Shown here piece after piece: positions 52,100-61,099 of a stretch of 64,000 bases of DNA. The stretch comes from Bacillus litorisediminis. GTDB taxonomy: Bacteria > Bacillota > Bacilli > Bacillales > JC228. The stretch spans positions 102,682-166,681 of the forward strand of contig NZ_JAKZKT010000005.1 of the NCBI RefSeq assembly GCF_022808645.1, given 5' to 3'. Made by a program: the position numbers and the translations under genes. Below the pieces are notes generated by a model. It had not been told where the DNA came from. It made no database searches and saw nothing but the letters and a program-made list of their open reading frames with translations. Numbering within the stretch: the first letter of the stretch is position 1; each line of letters opens with the position of its first letter.

Positions 52100-52846
52100 T
52101 TAATCTATCGTTATTTCGTATTTAAATTTATCGCCACGGTATAAAATTTTTGTATGTTCAAGGACTGTCTTGGTTTGATCATCTATACAATTGCTTTCCA
52201 CCACCATTAAGGGAACCATGCTTTTACAAGCTAATAATTCCTGTTCCGCTGTAGTTGGAAACGTTATACTCAATAATGTTTGGCTGCTCGAAAAATCTGT
52301 GTAACCGAGCTTTTGATAATAGGCAAACATTGATTCAATAAAGGGGCCATCATCCTTAATCGAAGGAAATCTTGCCTCGCTGACATATGAATTATGGATG
52401 GCGATTGGCTCATTATTTAGATAGCGCATCCGCGATATTTTATAAACAGCTGTGTTTGGCTCAGCCTTTAAATTTTCATAAACAATCGGGTCGTAACTAA
52501 TTTTTTCACAGTAAAAATTAAGGGTTTTTAAGGGATAGCCGAGCTGCTTCATCTTACTTGTAAAGCTCGTTTTTCCCGATAAATTCAATTGAATTTTCAT
52601 CGATTCTTCTTTTAGATAGCGGCCCTTCCCTTGTTTGGCATAGATAAACCCGCGTTCTTCCAAGATCATTAACGCTTTTCTCACTGTCATTCTGGGGACC
52701 CGGTATTTTTCAGCCAGTTCATTTTCGGAAGGGAGCTTAGTTCCCGGTTTGATCATTTTTGTAATAATGCTGTTCATTATATCATCAACGATTACCTTTT
52801 CCTGTGAAATGAGAATCCCTCCATTCCGTTCTTTTTCATCTCTCAA
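52100..52846 (-). CDS. phnF: GntR/HutC-family regulator of the phn operon
   Basis: Winged-helix domain (KMIKPGTKLPSENELAEKYRVPRMTVRKALMILEERGFIYAKQGKGRYL, read in parts) followed by a UTRA ligand-binding domain (about 85-245). It probably represses phnGHIJKML-PP-DCEE until phosphonate is present. The start is uncertain: TTG 52846 opens the frame without a good ribosome binding site, whereas GGAGGG is followed 6 nt later by ATT (52810), which would be a rare start codon. A separate out-of-frame ATG lies just before it. Confidence 0.87.
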   Translation of the reverse strand: MRDEKERNGGILISQEKVIVDDIMNSIITKMIKPGTKLPSENELAEKYRVPRMTVRKALMILEERGFIYAKQGKGRYLKEESMKIQLNLSGKTSFTSKMKQLGYPLKTLNFYCEKISYDPIVYENLKAEPNTAVYKISRMRYLNNEPIAIHNSYVSEARFPSIKDDGPFIESMFAYYQKLGYTDFSSSQTLLSITFPTTAEQELLACKSMVPLMVVESNCIDDQTKTVLEHTKILYRGDKFKYEITID

Positions 52847-52943
52847 CTGGCAAGGAGTTTAGCTTTTTAAATCTCATTGAACCTCTATGTTCTATTATAC
52901 ATTGGAAATGAATTTCGTAATAAATTTAAAGATGTTTTATGCG

Positions 52944-53861
52944 TCAGGATGACATAATTTGCCCGCCATTTACATGAATAGTCTGACCTGTTACAAATCG
53001 AGAATCATCAGATGCAAGAAAAACATAGGCTGGCGCAAGCTCAAAAGGCTGGCCTTGACGATCCATCGGATTCCCTGCTAAAGGAACTTGGTCTGCGGAA
53101 AAACTAGACGGAATGAGCGGGGTCCAGATCCTTCCTGGGGCTACCGCATTTACCCGAATTCCCTCTTTCACAAGATTATTAGCTAATGCGCGGGTAAATC
53201 CTACGTTGGCTGCCTTTGTTGCCGAGTAATCGATTAATTGATCATTTCCATAATAGGCAACAACTGATGCCGTATTAATAATAGAACTACCCGCTTTTAA
53301 ATAGGGAAGGGCTGCCCGTGTCGTATAAAAGTGAGAATAAACATTTACCTTAAACGTATCATCAAACTGTTCATCTGTAATATCGAGTAAGCTTAATTGC
53401 TGAAATTGAATTCCCACATGATTACATAAAATATCTAGCCTTCCAAAGGTTTTAATTGTGCTTTCTACTATATAGAAACATTGTTGTTTATCCCGCAAAT
53501 CTCCCGGCAACAATAAACATTTCTGTCCCAATTCTTCAATTCTTTGCTTCGTACGATTCGCATCTTCATGCTCATCTAAATAGGAGACCGCCACATCGGC
53601 TCCTTCTTTTGCAAAAGCAATCGCTACCGCTGCTCCAATCCCGCTGTCCCCTCCAGTAATGAGCGCTACCTTTCCTGCTAACTTGGCACTCCCTTTATAA
53701 TGAGGATTTTCAATGATAGGTTTAGGGACCATTAAGGTTTCCACACCCGGCTGCCGGAACTGCCGCTGTTCTGGCACGGTAGCAGCTATTTCTTCATACT
53801 GGGTTATTTTTCCGTAATTAGGATGCATAGGATATTCCTGATTTCGATTTTCTTGGGACAT
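52944..53861 (-). CDS. Short-chain dehydrogenase with N-terminal extension (YhdF/YdaD type)
   Basis: A 305-residue SDR. A 60-residue N-terminal extension ([28 protein letters not shown], read in parts) is typical of general-stress SDRs of Bacillus. The cofactor loop is [12 protein letters not shown] and the active site YSATKAA; the usual NAG motif reads CNHVGIQ. Substrate unknown. GGAGGG precedes ATG 53861. A SigB promoter was looked for and not found with confidence. Confidence 0.88.
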   Translation of the reverse strand: MSQENRNQEYPMHPNYGKITQYEEIAATVPEQRQFRQPGVETLMVPKPIIENPHYKGSAKLAGKVALITGGDSGIGAAVAIAFAKEGADVAVSYLDEHEDANRTKQRIEELGQKCLLLPGDLRDKQQCFYIVESTIKTFGRLDILCNHVGIQFQQLSLLDITDEQFDDTFKVNVYSHFYTTRAALPYLKAGSSIINTASVVAYYGNDQLIDYSATKAANVGFTRALANNLVKEGIRVNAVAPGRIWTPLIPSSFSADQVPLAGNPMDRQGQPFELAPAYVFLASDDSRFVTGQTIHVNGGQIMSS

Positions 53862-54028
53862 AGAAACCCTCCTTAGGTGTGCTATAGTCAGATTACTTTA
53901 TGTTTAATGGGCCATAAAGTGCATGGGCAAGTATGGAACAGGAGATAAAAACAACTGTACGGGCTCATATTTGCCGAAGATTGAATATGGTGAAATAATA
54001 AGAAATACTCGCAGGAGGTTACCGGGTT

Positions 54029-54199
54029 TTGCGATATTACTACAATCCAGAAGTAAGGTTTTTACTTGTGAATGAGTCTGTGGAAAAGGATGAAATCTTC
54101 TATAATGCTAGTCCTTATCCTTTTAAATTACCTAAAATCGGCCCAAGGCCGCCTTATTATGTTTATCCAAGGTATGAACCGTACTATCCTCTTATCTAG
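54029..54199 (+). CDS. Putative 56-residue Tyr/Pro-rich protein
   Basis: TTG start at 54029 with AGGAGG 10 nt upstream, stop TAG at 54197-54199, then a strong terminator 14 bp further. The product begins MRYYYNPEVRFLLVNE and ends PPYYVYPRYEPYYPLI, with ten or more tyrosines and many prolines, a composition seen in small spore-coat or cell-surface proteins. I do not recognise the family. Confidence 0.55.
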   Translation: MRYYYNPEVRFLLVNESVEKDEIFYNASPYPFKLPKIGPRPPYYVYPRYEPYYPLI

Positions 54200-54212
54200 T
54201 ATTCTCTTAAAA

Positions 54213-54249
54213 AAAACGGTGTCTTTCCTCTAAGGATGGACACCGTTTT
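54213..54249. terminator. Bidirectional terminator between the small Tyr/Pro-rich gene and the LysE/ArgO gene
   Basis: AAAACGGTGTC (54213-54223) pairs with GACACCGTTTT (54239-54249), with A and T flanks. Confidence 0.85.
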
Positions 54250-54276
54250 GAATTAATTATACTTCTTGCTAAAATT

Positions 54277-54906
54277 TTATACTTGTTGAAAGTATACAGA
54301 AATCAATTGATAGGCCATATAAACAGCCATTCCCCAAATAATAATCGCTGAAATCTGATTTAAACGTTTTAGCAGCATTCCCCCTGAAGCGAGTTTGCCG
54401 ACTTTTCTTCCGGCAATTGCTAACGAAAAGAACCAAATCCATGACACCACTATACATGCCATTGTAAACACCCATTTTTGAGCTCCAGCATAAGCAAGTG
54501 AACTTGTACCAATGACTCCGATCGTATCCATAATGGCATGAGGATTAAGGAGAGAAACAGACGCGGCAAATGTAATTTGCCGCATTCCCGAAAATCGGTT
54601 ATCCTGTTGTTCCCCCTTTAGTTCCGGTGATGTTCTCCACATTACCCACCCCATATAAGCTAAAAAGAAGAAACCTGCAACCCATAACAAATTCTGTAAA
54701 ATCTTGAAACTTAAAACAATTACAGATACTCCAGTTACAGCTAAAGTAATTAAAATGGTATCGCATATACTTGCAGTTATAATCGCAGGCAAGGCATGTG
54801 AGAACCTTGTTTGAGTCGCTCCCTGATTAAAAATAAATACATTTTGTACTCCTAAAGGCAAGATAAGACCTAAAGCTAATATGAATCCATGAAGTATAGC
54901 TTCCAC
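54277..54906 (-). CDS. LysE/ArgO-family amino acid exporter
   Basis: A 209-residue protein with six transmembrane helices; LALGLILPLGVQNVFIFNQG at the start and SLLNPHAIMDTIGVIG in the middle are typical of LysE/ArgO (YggA-like) exporters of basic amino acids. The GTG start at 54906 follows GGAGGG. It diverges from the MocR regulator across a 124-bp region with direct repeats, so it is the likely target of that regulator. Confidence 0.87.
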   Translation of the reverse strand: MEAILHGFILALGLILPLGVQNVFIFNQGATQTRFSHALPAIITASICDTILITLAVTGVSVIVLSFKILQNLLWVAGFFFLAYMGWVMWRTSPELKGEQQDNRFSGMRQITFAASVSLLNPHAIMDTIGVIGTSSLAYAGAQKWVFTMACIVVSWIWFFSLAIAGRKVGKLASGGMLLKRLNQISAIIIWGMAVYMAYQLISVYFQQV

Positions 54907-54960
54907 TACCTGTATCCCTCCCCCATATTTTTAGAATAACGAAGGAGGTCGGTTCTGTCT

Positions 54961-54994
54961 CCAACCATTTGGATGGTCATAAAACCAACCATTT
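54961..54994. promoter_or_regulatory. Direct-repeat operator in the argO-mocR intergenic region
   Basis: CCAACCATTT at 54961-54970 and 54985-54994, 24 bp apart (over two helical turns), with an inverted ATGGT between. MocR-type regulators commonly bind direct repeats. Confidence 0.55.
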
Positions 54995-55002
54995 TGTATA
55001 AT
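54974..55002 (+). promoter_or_regulatory. Promoter of the MocR gene
   Basis: TGGTCA (54974-54979), 17-bp spacer, perfect TATAAT (54997-55002). It overlaps the direct repeats, suggesting autoregulation, and shows that the coding start must lie further right than 55001. Confidence 0.6.
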
Positions 55003-55030
55003 GAATCATAAAAAGATGGGAGCTTGCAAG

Positions 55031-56479
55031 ATGGTTGATATTAACTGGACACCGCAAAGAGGCTCTTCTATACCTCTTCATCTGCAAATCTATCAATATA
55101 TGAAGAATAAAATTCTAAACGGGGATTGGTCTATAGGTACTAAATTACCTTCACAAAGGGCCTTGGCTAAACAATTTCATGTAAATCGGAGCACTATTGT
55201 AGCTTCGCTTGACGAATTGTCAGCTGATGGATTAATAGAAGCTAGAGTCGGACGGGGTACGGTAGTTGTTAATAACACATGGAGTCTGCTTATATCACCT
55301 CCTCCCCCTGACTGGAACAGTTACGTTCAGTCTGGCATTCATGCACCTAATATGTCTTTAGTCCAAGAAATTAATAGAGCGGAAGCAGATCCTGCTATCA
55401 TTCGTCTTAGTACCGGTGAGCTTTCCCAGGAATTGCTGCCAAATAAGATGATGGAAAAAGTTTTACGGTTAAAAATAAGTGAGACTCTTTCACTAGGTTA
55501 TTCAGAACCAAAGGGCAGCTTATCATTAAGAAAAACAGTAAGTGAACATCTAAAAACAAAGGGAATCGTCGCATTGCCAGAATCTATACTAATAGTTTCC
55601 GGAGCCATTCAAGCTTTGCAATTAATTTCGGTTGGATTACTCAAAACAGGTTCGGTTATTTTTCACGAAACACCATCCTATTTAAATTCAGTTCATGTCT
55701 TTCAATCTGCAGGCATGAGATTATTGGGAATTCCGCTTGATGGAGAAGGAATGATGACCCATTCTATCGAGAGACTCAAACGGCAGCATAATGGCGCTTT
55801 ACTCTATACCATCCCTTCTTACCACAACCCAACTGGTATGGTCATGTCGGAAGACCGAAGAAAACAGCTATTAGAGATTTGTAAAAAGGAAGCCCTCCCC
55901 ATTATTGAAGATGATGTTTATGGAGATTTATGGTTTGATAGCCCTCCGCCAAAACCATTAAAATCCAGAGATACCCAAGGGACTGTTTTATATATTGGAA
56001 GTGTGTCTAAATCGCTTAGTCCTGGTTTAAGAATCGGATGGATTGTTGGACCGGAGCCTGTGATTAACCGCTTAGCGGATATTAAAATGCAAACTGACTA
56101 TGGGTCAAGCTCCTTATCACAATATGCGGTCGAACAATGGATTAAAAGCGGAATGTATGAGGAATTTCTAAATGAAATAAGAGCCCAGCTCCGTTATCGA
56201 AGAGATTTTACCATCCAGTTTCTGGAAAAACACTTTGGTGATTTTGCAACATGGAATATACCCAATGGCGGATTTTATATTTGGCTTCGTTTAGAAACGG
56301 CGGTTTCGATGCGTGTATTATTTGAGAGGTGCCTGCGGGAAAATATTTTAATTAACCCAGGGAGTATTTATGATCAAACAGACCAGCACCATCTTCGCTT
56401 GTCTTATTCCTATGCCTCATTAGCTGATCTTGAATATGGACTCATGCTATTGTCAGAACTTATTAGGAATCTAAATTAA
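55031..56479 (+). CDS. MocR-family PLP-dependent GntR regulator
   Basis: A 482-residue fusion. The N-terminal GntR winged helix spans about 8-75 (SIPLHLQIYQYMKNKIL, LPSQRALAKQFHVNRSTIVASLDEL). A fold-type I aminotransferase domain follows, with YTIPSYHNPTGMVM, EDDVYGDLWF and the PLP-lysine motif SVSKSLSPGLRIGW. ATG 55031 is preferred: GGGAG lies 8 nt upstream and the promoter -10 overlaps the earlier ATG at 55001. It probably senses an amino acid or PLP adduct and controls the divergent exporter. Confidence 0.88.
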   Translation: MVDINWTPQRGSSIPLHLQIYQYMKNKILNGDWSIGTKLPSQRALAKQFHVNRSTIVASLDELSADGLIEARVGRGTVVVNNTWSLLISPPPPDWNSYVQSGIHAPNMSLVQEINRAEADPAIIRLSTGELSQELLPNKMMEKVLRLKISETLSLGYSEPKGSLSLRKTVSEHLKTKGIVALPESILIVSGAIQALQLISVGLLKTGSVIFHETPSYLNSVHVFQSAGMRLLGIPLDGEGMMTHSIERLKRQHNGALLYTIPSYHNPTGMVMSEDRRKQLLEICKKEALPIIEDDVYGDLWFDSPPPKPLKSRDTQGTVLYIGSVSKSLSPGLRIGWIVGPEPVINRLADIKMQTDYGSSSLSQYAVEQWIKSGMYEEFLNEIRAQLRYRRDFTIQFLEKHFGDFATWNIPNGGFYIWLRLETAVSMRVLFERCLRENILINPGSIYDQTDQHHLRLSYSYASLADLEYGLMLLSELIRNLN

Positions 56480-56497
56480 TCGAGGACTGAAAATGAG

Positions 56498-56527
56498 AGG
56501 ATACCGATTTTTGGAGGTATCTTTTTT
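56498..56527 (+). terminator. Terminator of the MocR gene
   Basis: GATACC (56500-56505) pairs with GGTATC (56516-56521), followed by T6. Confidence 0.75.
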
Positions 56528-56683
56528 CTTTCTGACATTCGTAAATCATAATAAGAATTTCCCCATTTTAATACTCGTGAATCTCATTCAAAAGTTGTAG
56601 AAAAAAGTCCTTCTTTTACACGAAGAACAAATTTGTTTAGACGAATATGATTGAAATAGAAAAATAGGAGGTGGGTAATAGAT

Positions 56684-58150
56684 ATGAAAATTGTTAAGAA
56701 ACAATTATGGCCTGCTGCAGATGTTAAAGCAAGTGAATATGGAGACAGAGGACAGGCGCAAGAACCAGAGACCTTACTGCGAATTTTATTTTTTACCCTT
56801 ATTATTTCAGTCATGAATGCAACGATTTTTAATGTCGTTCTGCCAGCAATCAGCCAAGAATTTAATCTGTCAGCTTCTCAGGTTAGCTGGATTACGACTG
56901 GATATGGAATCATGTATGCGATTGGGTCTGTCACTTATGGAAAATTAGCGGATCAATATCGCTTGAAAGATTTACTGACATTCGGATTGATTTTCATGTC
57001 TTTCGGTTCACTCATTGGAATCCTGGCTACTCAATATTGGATGATTGTAATCGGACGGATGTTACAAGCTGCAGGTGCAGCAGTCATTCCGGCAACCGCG
57101 ATGATTATCCCAATCAAATATTTTACACTTGAAAATAGGGGCCGAGCGCTTGGGACTATTGCAAGTGGTTTAGCTCTTGGAGCCGCTTTAAGCCCAATCG
57201 TTTCAAGTTTTATTAGTGGTCTATTTGGCTGGCGAATCCTGTTTTGCTTCTCCTTTTTTGCTTTACTGACCCTTCCGTTTTTTCGGAAGCATCTACATGA
57301 TCAACCTAAAAAAGGTACATCTTTTGATTTCATTGGCGGTCTCCTGCTAGCATGTACAGTTGTTTTTATCCTTTTAGCCCTTACCAATAACTCGTTTTTA
57401 GCGCTAAGTCTTGGTGTCCTTTTTCTGCTTTTGTTTTCCTGGCGAATTCAGACTGCTAAAGAGCCATTTATTCAATTATCACTATTTAAAAATAAACACT
57501 ATACCTTTAGTGTTGCCATAGCACTGCTGGCGATTAGTTTTGGTACAGCCGTCTATTTTATCACACCGCAATTACTTGCCAATGTAAACAAGGTACCGAC
57601 GTCTTTTATCGGTTTTATTCTCTTTCCAGGAGCTATTGCAGCAGCTTTACTAGGACGAAAGGGCGGGAAGCTAGCGGATCAGAATGGAAATGTATTTTTG
57701 TTCAAGGCAGCTTCGATTCCTCTACTGATTGCCTTTAGTGGCTTATCGTTATTAGCTGGGATGTCACCTGCCTGGATTTGGATTTTTTTAATACTGGCGA
57801 ATATTGGGCAAACCTTTATGCAGGTTGTGATGCAGAATACTGTTTCACGAACGCTAAGTGATGAACAGGTAGGAATAGGGATGGGATTCTTTACAATGAT
57901 GAATTTTATCGCTGGCTAAGCGGCCACTACATTAATGGGGAAAGTATTAGATCTTACCTCTTCCGTCCATTTTAATCCATTGCAGGTCTTTGATCATGCA
58001 ACTGTTTATAGTAATGCATTTTTTGTTTTATTTTTGATTTTAGTTTTAGTTGTGGTTTTGTATACAGCCTTTATTAAATTTTCTTCTGAAGGAGCATCCA
58101 AACAACAGTTGACGTTAAAAAATAAAAAGGCGTTAGTAAAGAGGAGCTAA
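56684..58150 (+). pseudogene. MFS drug transporter (DHA2, 14-helix) interrupted by one in-frame stop
   Basis: The frame encodes an EmrB/QacA/TetK-like transporter: NATIFNVVLPAISQEF in helix 1, YGKLADQYRLKDLLTFG as motif A and GAALSPIVSSFISGLFGWR. At 57917-57919 a TAA interrupts it (MNFIAG-stop-AATTLMGKVLD), after which the same frame continues for 76 codons with two helical segments and the expected C-terminus. A single base change would restore about 488 residues. The first part alone (411 residues) lacks the last helices and is probably non-functional unless read through. A ribosome binding site (AGGAGG) precedes ATG 56684. Confidence 0.85.
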
Positions 58151-58178
58151 TCGATTAATGGATTGGCTCCTCTTTTTT
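58141..58178. terminator. Terminator after the MFS pseudogene
   Basis: GAGGAGCTAATC (58141-58152) pairs with GATTGGCTCCTC (58161-58172), followed by T6. It overlaps the last codons of the transporter and abuts the convergent WYL gene. Confidence 0.88.
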
Positions 58179-59145
58179 AGTCTTGTTTGTACATTTCTAC
58201 TGTAGCTTTAGCCATTTGATATACAGTCTTTCGTAAAGTTTTAGGCGACAGAATCCTGATTTGATCACCAAACCCTAATATAAACTCACATGCTTCTTGT
58301 TCCGTTTCAAAGCATAAATTTGCAGGAATCCAACCGTTCTTTGTAGGAGATTGAGTATGTAAAATCTGAACAAACCTGCCAGTGAATTTTATTCGGGGTA
58401 CTATCGAGGCAGACATTTCAACATCCACTTCATATTTTGGCAAAGCTTTAATAAACTGATCCGTTGAGTCTTGCCAGTACTCAGCCAGATTAAATCCTTC
58501 CGGACGGGAAAACGTTTCGGCAGTAACACTCGCGGCAATGATTCGTGAGGCTCTATAGTTCCTGATTTCCCCGTTTGCTGATGCAATTAAATACCAGGTG
58601 CTGCCTTTTGCTACTAATCCTAGCGGCTCTACGATACGATCTACCGTCTCTCCATCTGCCCGTTCATATCTGATTTGTAATTTCTTTTCATCCCATAACG
58701 ATTGCTGCAAGATTTGAAAAGATTCTACTTTTACAGGGGACTGTCTCCATGTGCTCGTGTCAACATAAATACGTTCCCATACATTGCCCGCTTCCTTTTG
58801 AAAAATACTCGGAACGGATGCCAGCAATTTTTGGCGTGCCTCTTCCCACTCCTTTGTTAATCCCAGATCATTTAGAAGTTGAGCTGAAGGTGTGAGAAAT
58901 AATGACTTTAGTTCATTTACCTTTAAGCCGGTTAAATTTGTCCGATATTGCTCCATTAACCGCCATCCACCCGTTTTTCCGCGATCTGCTACAACTGGAA
59001 TGCCAGCTGTAGTTAATGCTTCCATATCCCGATGGATGGTGCGTTCTGTCACTTCTAATTCCTTCGCCAGCTCTCTTGTGGTTAGTTTTCCTTTGTTTTG
59101 CAGCAAAAGCAAAATACTAACTAGTCGATCAGCACGCATATTCAT
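58177..59145 (-). CDS. YafY-type HTH and WYL-domain transcriptional regulator
   Basis: A 322-residue regulator. The N-terminal DeoR-like helix-turn-helix is LTTRELAKELEVTERTIHRDMEAL (read in parts); the WYL domain (about 140-215) contains GSTWYLIA with GEIRNYRASRI; a WCX-type extension follows to the C-terminus. It diverges from an SDR gene with a perfect 6-bp palindrome between, the likely operator. The ligand is unknown. Confidence 0.88.
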   Translation of the reverse strand: MNMRADRLVSILLLLQNKGKLTTRELAKELEVTERTIHRDMEALTTAGIPVVADRGKTGGWRLMEQYRTNLTGLKVNELKSLFLTPSAQLLNDLGLTKEWEEARQKLLASVPSIFQKEAGNVWERIYVDTSTWRQSPVKVESFQILQQSLWDEKKLQIRYERADGETVDRIVEPLGLVAKGSTWYLIASANGEIRNYRASRIIAASVTAETFSRPEGFNLAEYWQDSTDQFIKALPKYEVDVEMSASIVPRIKFTGRFVQILHTQSPTKNGWIPANLCFETEQEACEFILGFGDQIRILSPKTLRKTVYQMAKATVEMYKQD

Positions 59146-59173
59146 TCACCCATTTTTTAAAAATTTTCTTTAT

Positions 59174-59190
59174 ATGACAGAGGATGTCAT
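59174..59190. promoter_or_regulatory. Probable operator of the WYL regulator
   Basis: ATGACA-GAGGA-TGTCAT, a 6-bp perfect inverted repeat with 5-bp spacer between the divergent WYL and SDR genes, 10 bp upstream of TATACT (59201-59206), a possible -10 of the SDR promoter. Confidence 0.6.
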
Positions 59191-59238
59191 CATTCATAAT
59201 TATACTAGCTTTATCTTACTAATAGGGAGTGAATGGGA

Positions 59239-60150
59239 ATGAAAACCCTACAAGGAAAAATAGCGTTGGTAGCAGGCGGAACAAGGGGAGCCGGTCGTGG
59301 TATTGCCATTGAATTAGGAGCAGCGGGTGCAACGGTTTATGTTACTGGAAGATCCACAAGAACTCAAAAATCTGAATACGATCGCCCTGAAACAATTGAA
59401 GAAACGGCAGAACTGGTAACTTTAGCAGGAGGAAGGGGGATTGCCGTTCAGGTGGATCATCTGGAACACGATCAAGTACAAGCTTTAATCGAAAAAATTG
59501 AGCAAGAACAGGGCAGATTGGATATCCTTGTTAACGATATATGGGGAGGAGAATATTTAGCTGAGTGGAACAAACCTGTTTGGGAACATTCTCTGATAAA
59601 GGGGTTTCGTTTGCTGCGGCTTGCTATTGATACCCATATTATTACTAGCCACTATGCGCTTCCTCTTTTAATTCGAAACAGGAATGGACTAGTTATTGAG
59701 GTAACAGATGGGACGGCTGAATATAATCAGAATCACTATCGTCTTTCGCTTTTCTATGATCTTGCAAAGACATCTGTTATTCGAATGGCTCAGTCTTTAG
59801 CACACGAACTTACACCATATCAATGTTCAGCTGTAGCCCTGACTCCGGGATGGATGCGTTCTGAAATTATGTTAGAGCACTTTGGCGTTAAAGAGGAAAA
59901 TTGGCGTGAAGCGATTGAAAAGGAACCTCATTTTGCTATTTCTGAAACACCTCGTTTTATTGGGCGTGCTGTAGCTGCACTTGCCAGCGATCCCAAAGTT
60001 GCCCGTTGGAACGGTCAGTCTCTTTCTAGCGGACAGCTTGCAAAAGTATATAATTTTTTTGATATAGATGGTTCTCAGCCAGATTGCTTTAGATATTTGG
60101 TTGAAGTTCAGGAAGCAGGGAAGCCAGCCGATACTAGTGGTTATCGTTAA
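59239..60150 (+). CDS. Short-chain dehydrogenase, DHRS1-like
   Basis: A 303-residue SDR. The cofactor loop is VAGGTRGAGRGIAIELG, the middle motif is LVNDIWGGEYL in place of NAG, and the active-site Tyr/Lys are in SLFYDLAKTSVIRMAQSLAHEL (YX3K). The NDIWGG variant is typical of the DHRS1-like group. Substrate unknown. ATG 59239 lies 9 nt after GGGAG; ATG 59233 is too close to that site. It is divergent from, and probably controlled by, the WYL regulator. Confidence 0.88.
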   Translation: MKTLQGKIALVAGGTRGAGRGIAIELGAAGATVYVTGRSTRTQKSEYDRPETIEETAELVTLAGGRGIAVQVDHLEHDQVQALIEKIEQEQGRLDILVNDIWGGEYLAEWNKPVWEHSLIKGFRLLRLAIDTHIITSHYALPLLIRNRNGLVIEVTDGTAEYNQNHYRLSLFYDLAKTSVIRMAQSLAHELTPYQCSAVALTPGWMRSEIMLEHFGVKEENWREAIEKEPHFAISETPRFIGRAVAALASDPKVARWNGQSLSSGQLAKVYNFFDIDGSQPDCFRYLVEVQEAGKPADTSGYR

Positions 60151-60271
60151 TATTCTAAAAATAGTAGGTATGCTGACTTTCAATTACAAATATCAAATAC
60201 TGGAGGTTAATTAAAGATTTCGACAAAATCATTCAAAATTTCCTAGGAAATATGATATTGAAAATAGTTGT

Positions 60272-60294
60272 GAGGGTAAACCTATGTTTCCCTC
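60272..60294 (-). terminator. Hairpin at the end of the GNAT gene
   Basis: GAGGG (60272-60276) pairs with CCCTC (60290-60294), extended by AAAC/GTTT with one bulge. No strong T tract follows leftward. Confidence 0.45.
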
Positions 60295-61007
60295 TATTTC
60301 TCTTCAATCCGGTAAATCCCTTTCCGGTCCCGCAATTGGCACCCATTCCGTTCGAAGATGCGAATCATGTTTTGGTTATGTATATCTGTACTACCGACAT
60401 AATATTTGGCGCTAAACTGCTTAAGTAATGCTAAAGCGTTCCTATGAATGATAGTTCCCATCCCTTTTCCTCTTAAGTGAGGAACAACGCCAAAATAAAA
60501 CAATCTTCCTTCATCTTTTGTTCCCATTTCTATATGGGGAATTGCAATTCCTATTAACGCATCATCTTCGGTAAAGTAATAACAATGGTTTCTCCATGTT
60601 GGACCCAATTCATCTTTTATAGAATCCATCACCTGATCGATTGGCTGCTGTTTATTCTTATTAGCAGAACCTTTTCTGCAAAGTTCATACAATTGGCTAT
60701 AGTCATGCTCATTCATTCCCCCATCTGAAAGAGATTGCCCCTTTATATGTGGGTCTAATTCAGGTAAATCATCTAATTTCCGTGTGTATTCGACTATACT
60801 GGAAATTTTATGAAATCCCTGATCAATCAGCCAATTTTCATAAGATTCATCCATCAGCACCGATAAAAAACCGCCTCCATCTCTATACCATTCATTTAGT
60901 ACTCTTGTGAATTGTTGTTTATATTGGGAAGCAGGAATATCTTTGCGCTTCATTTGATCGACGAGCCAATATTCCTTTTTATTTTTAATCATATTATATA
61001 GATTCAA
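60294..61007 (-). CDS. GNAT-family N-acetyltransferase
   Basis: A 237-residue protein with two GNAT-like halves. The C-terminal one has the acetyl-CoA loop VVPHLRGKGMGTIIHRNAL (about 175-193) and the following YYVGSTDIHNQNMIRIFERNGC, typical of family strand 5 and helix 4. The acceptor is unknown. The TTG start at 61007 follows GGAGAGG. It is independent of the partition genes, which end with their own terminator upstream. Confidence 0.82.
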   Translation of the reverse strand: MNLYNMIKNKKEYWLVDQMKRKDIPASQYKQQFTRVLNEWYRDGGGFLSVLMDESYENWLIDQGFHKISSIVEYTRKLDDLPELDPHIKGQSLSDGGMNEHDYSQLYELCRKGSANKNKQQPIDQVMDSIKDELGPTWRNHCYYFTEDDALIGIAIPHIEMGTKDEGRLFYFGVVPHLRGKGMGTIIHRNALALLKQFSAKYYVGSTDIHNQNMIRIFERNGCQLRDRKGIYRIEEK

Positions 61008-61064
61008 GGCTTTTCCTCTCCTTCAAGGAATGGCGGTTTACTTAAAATATATCATGATGAAGAG

Positions 61065-61097
61065 ATAAGGGGATATTGAATTTCAACATCCCCTTAT
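61065..61097 (-). terminator. Terminator of the parM-parR unit
   Basis: ATAAGGGGATATTGAA pairs with TTCAACATCCCCTTAT (one G-T pair), directly after the parR stop at 61100. Confidence 0.8.
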
Positions 61098-61099
61098 TT

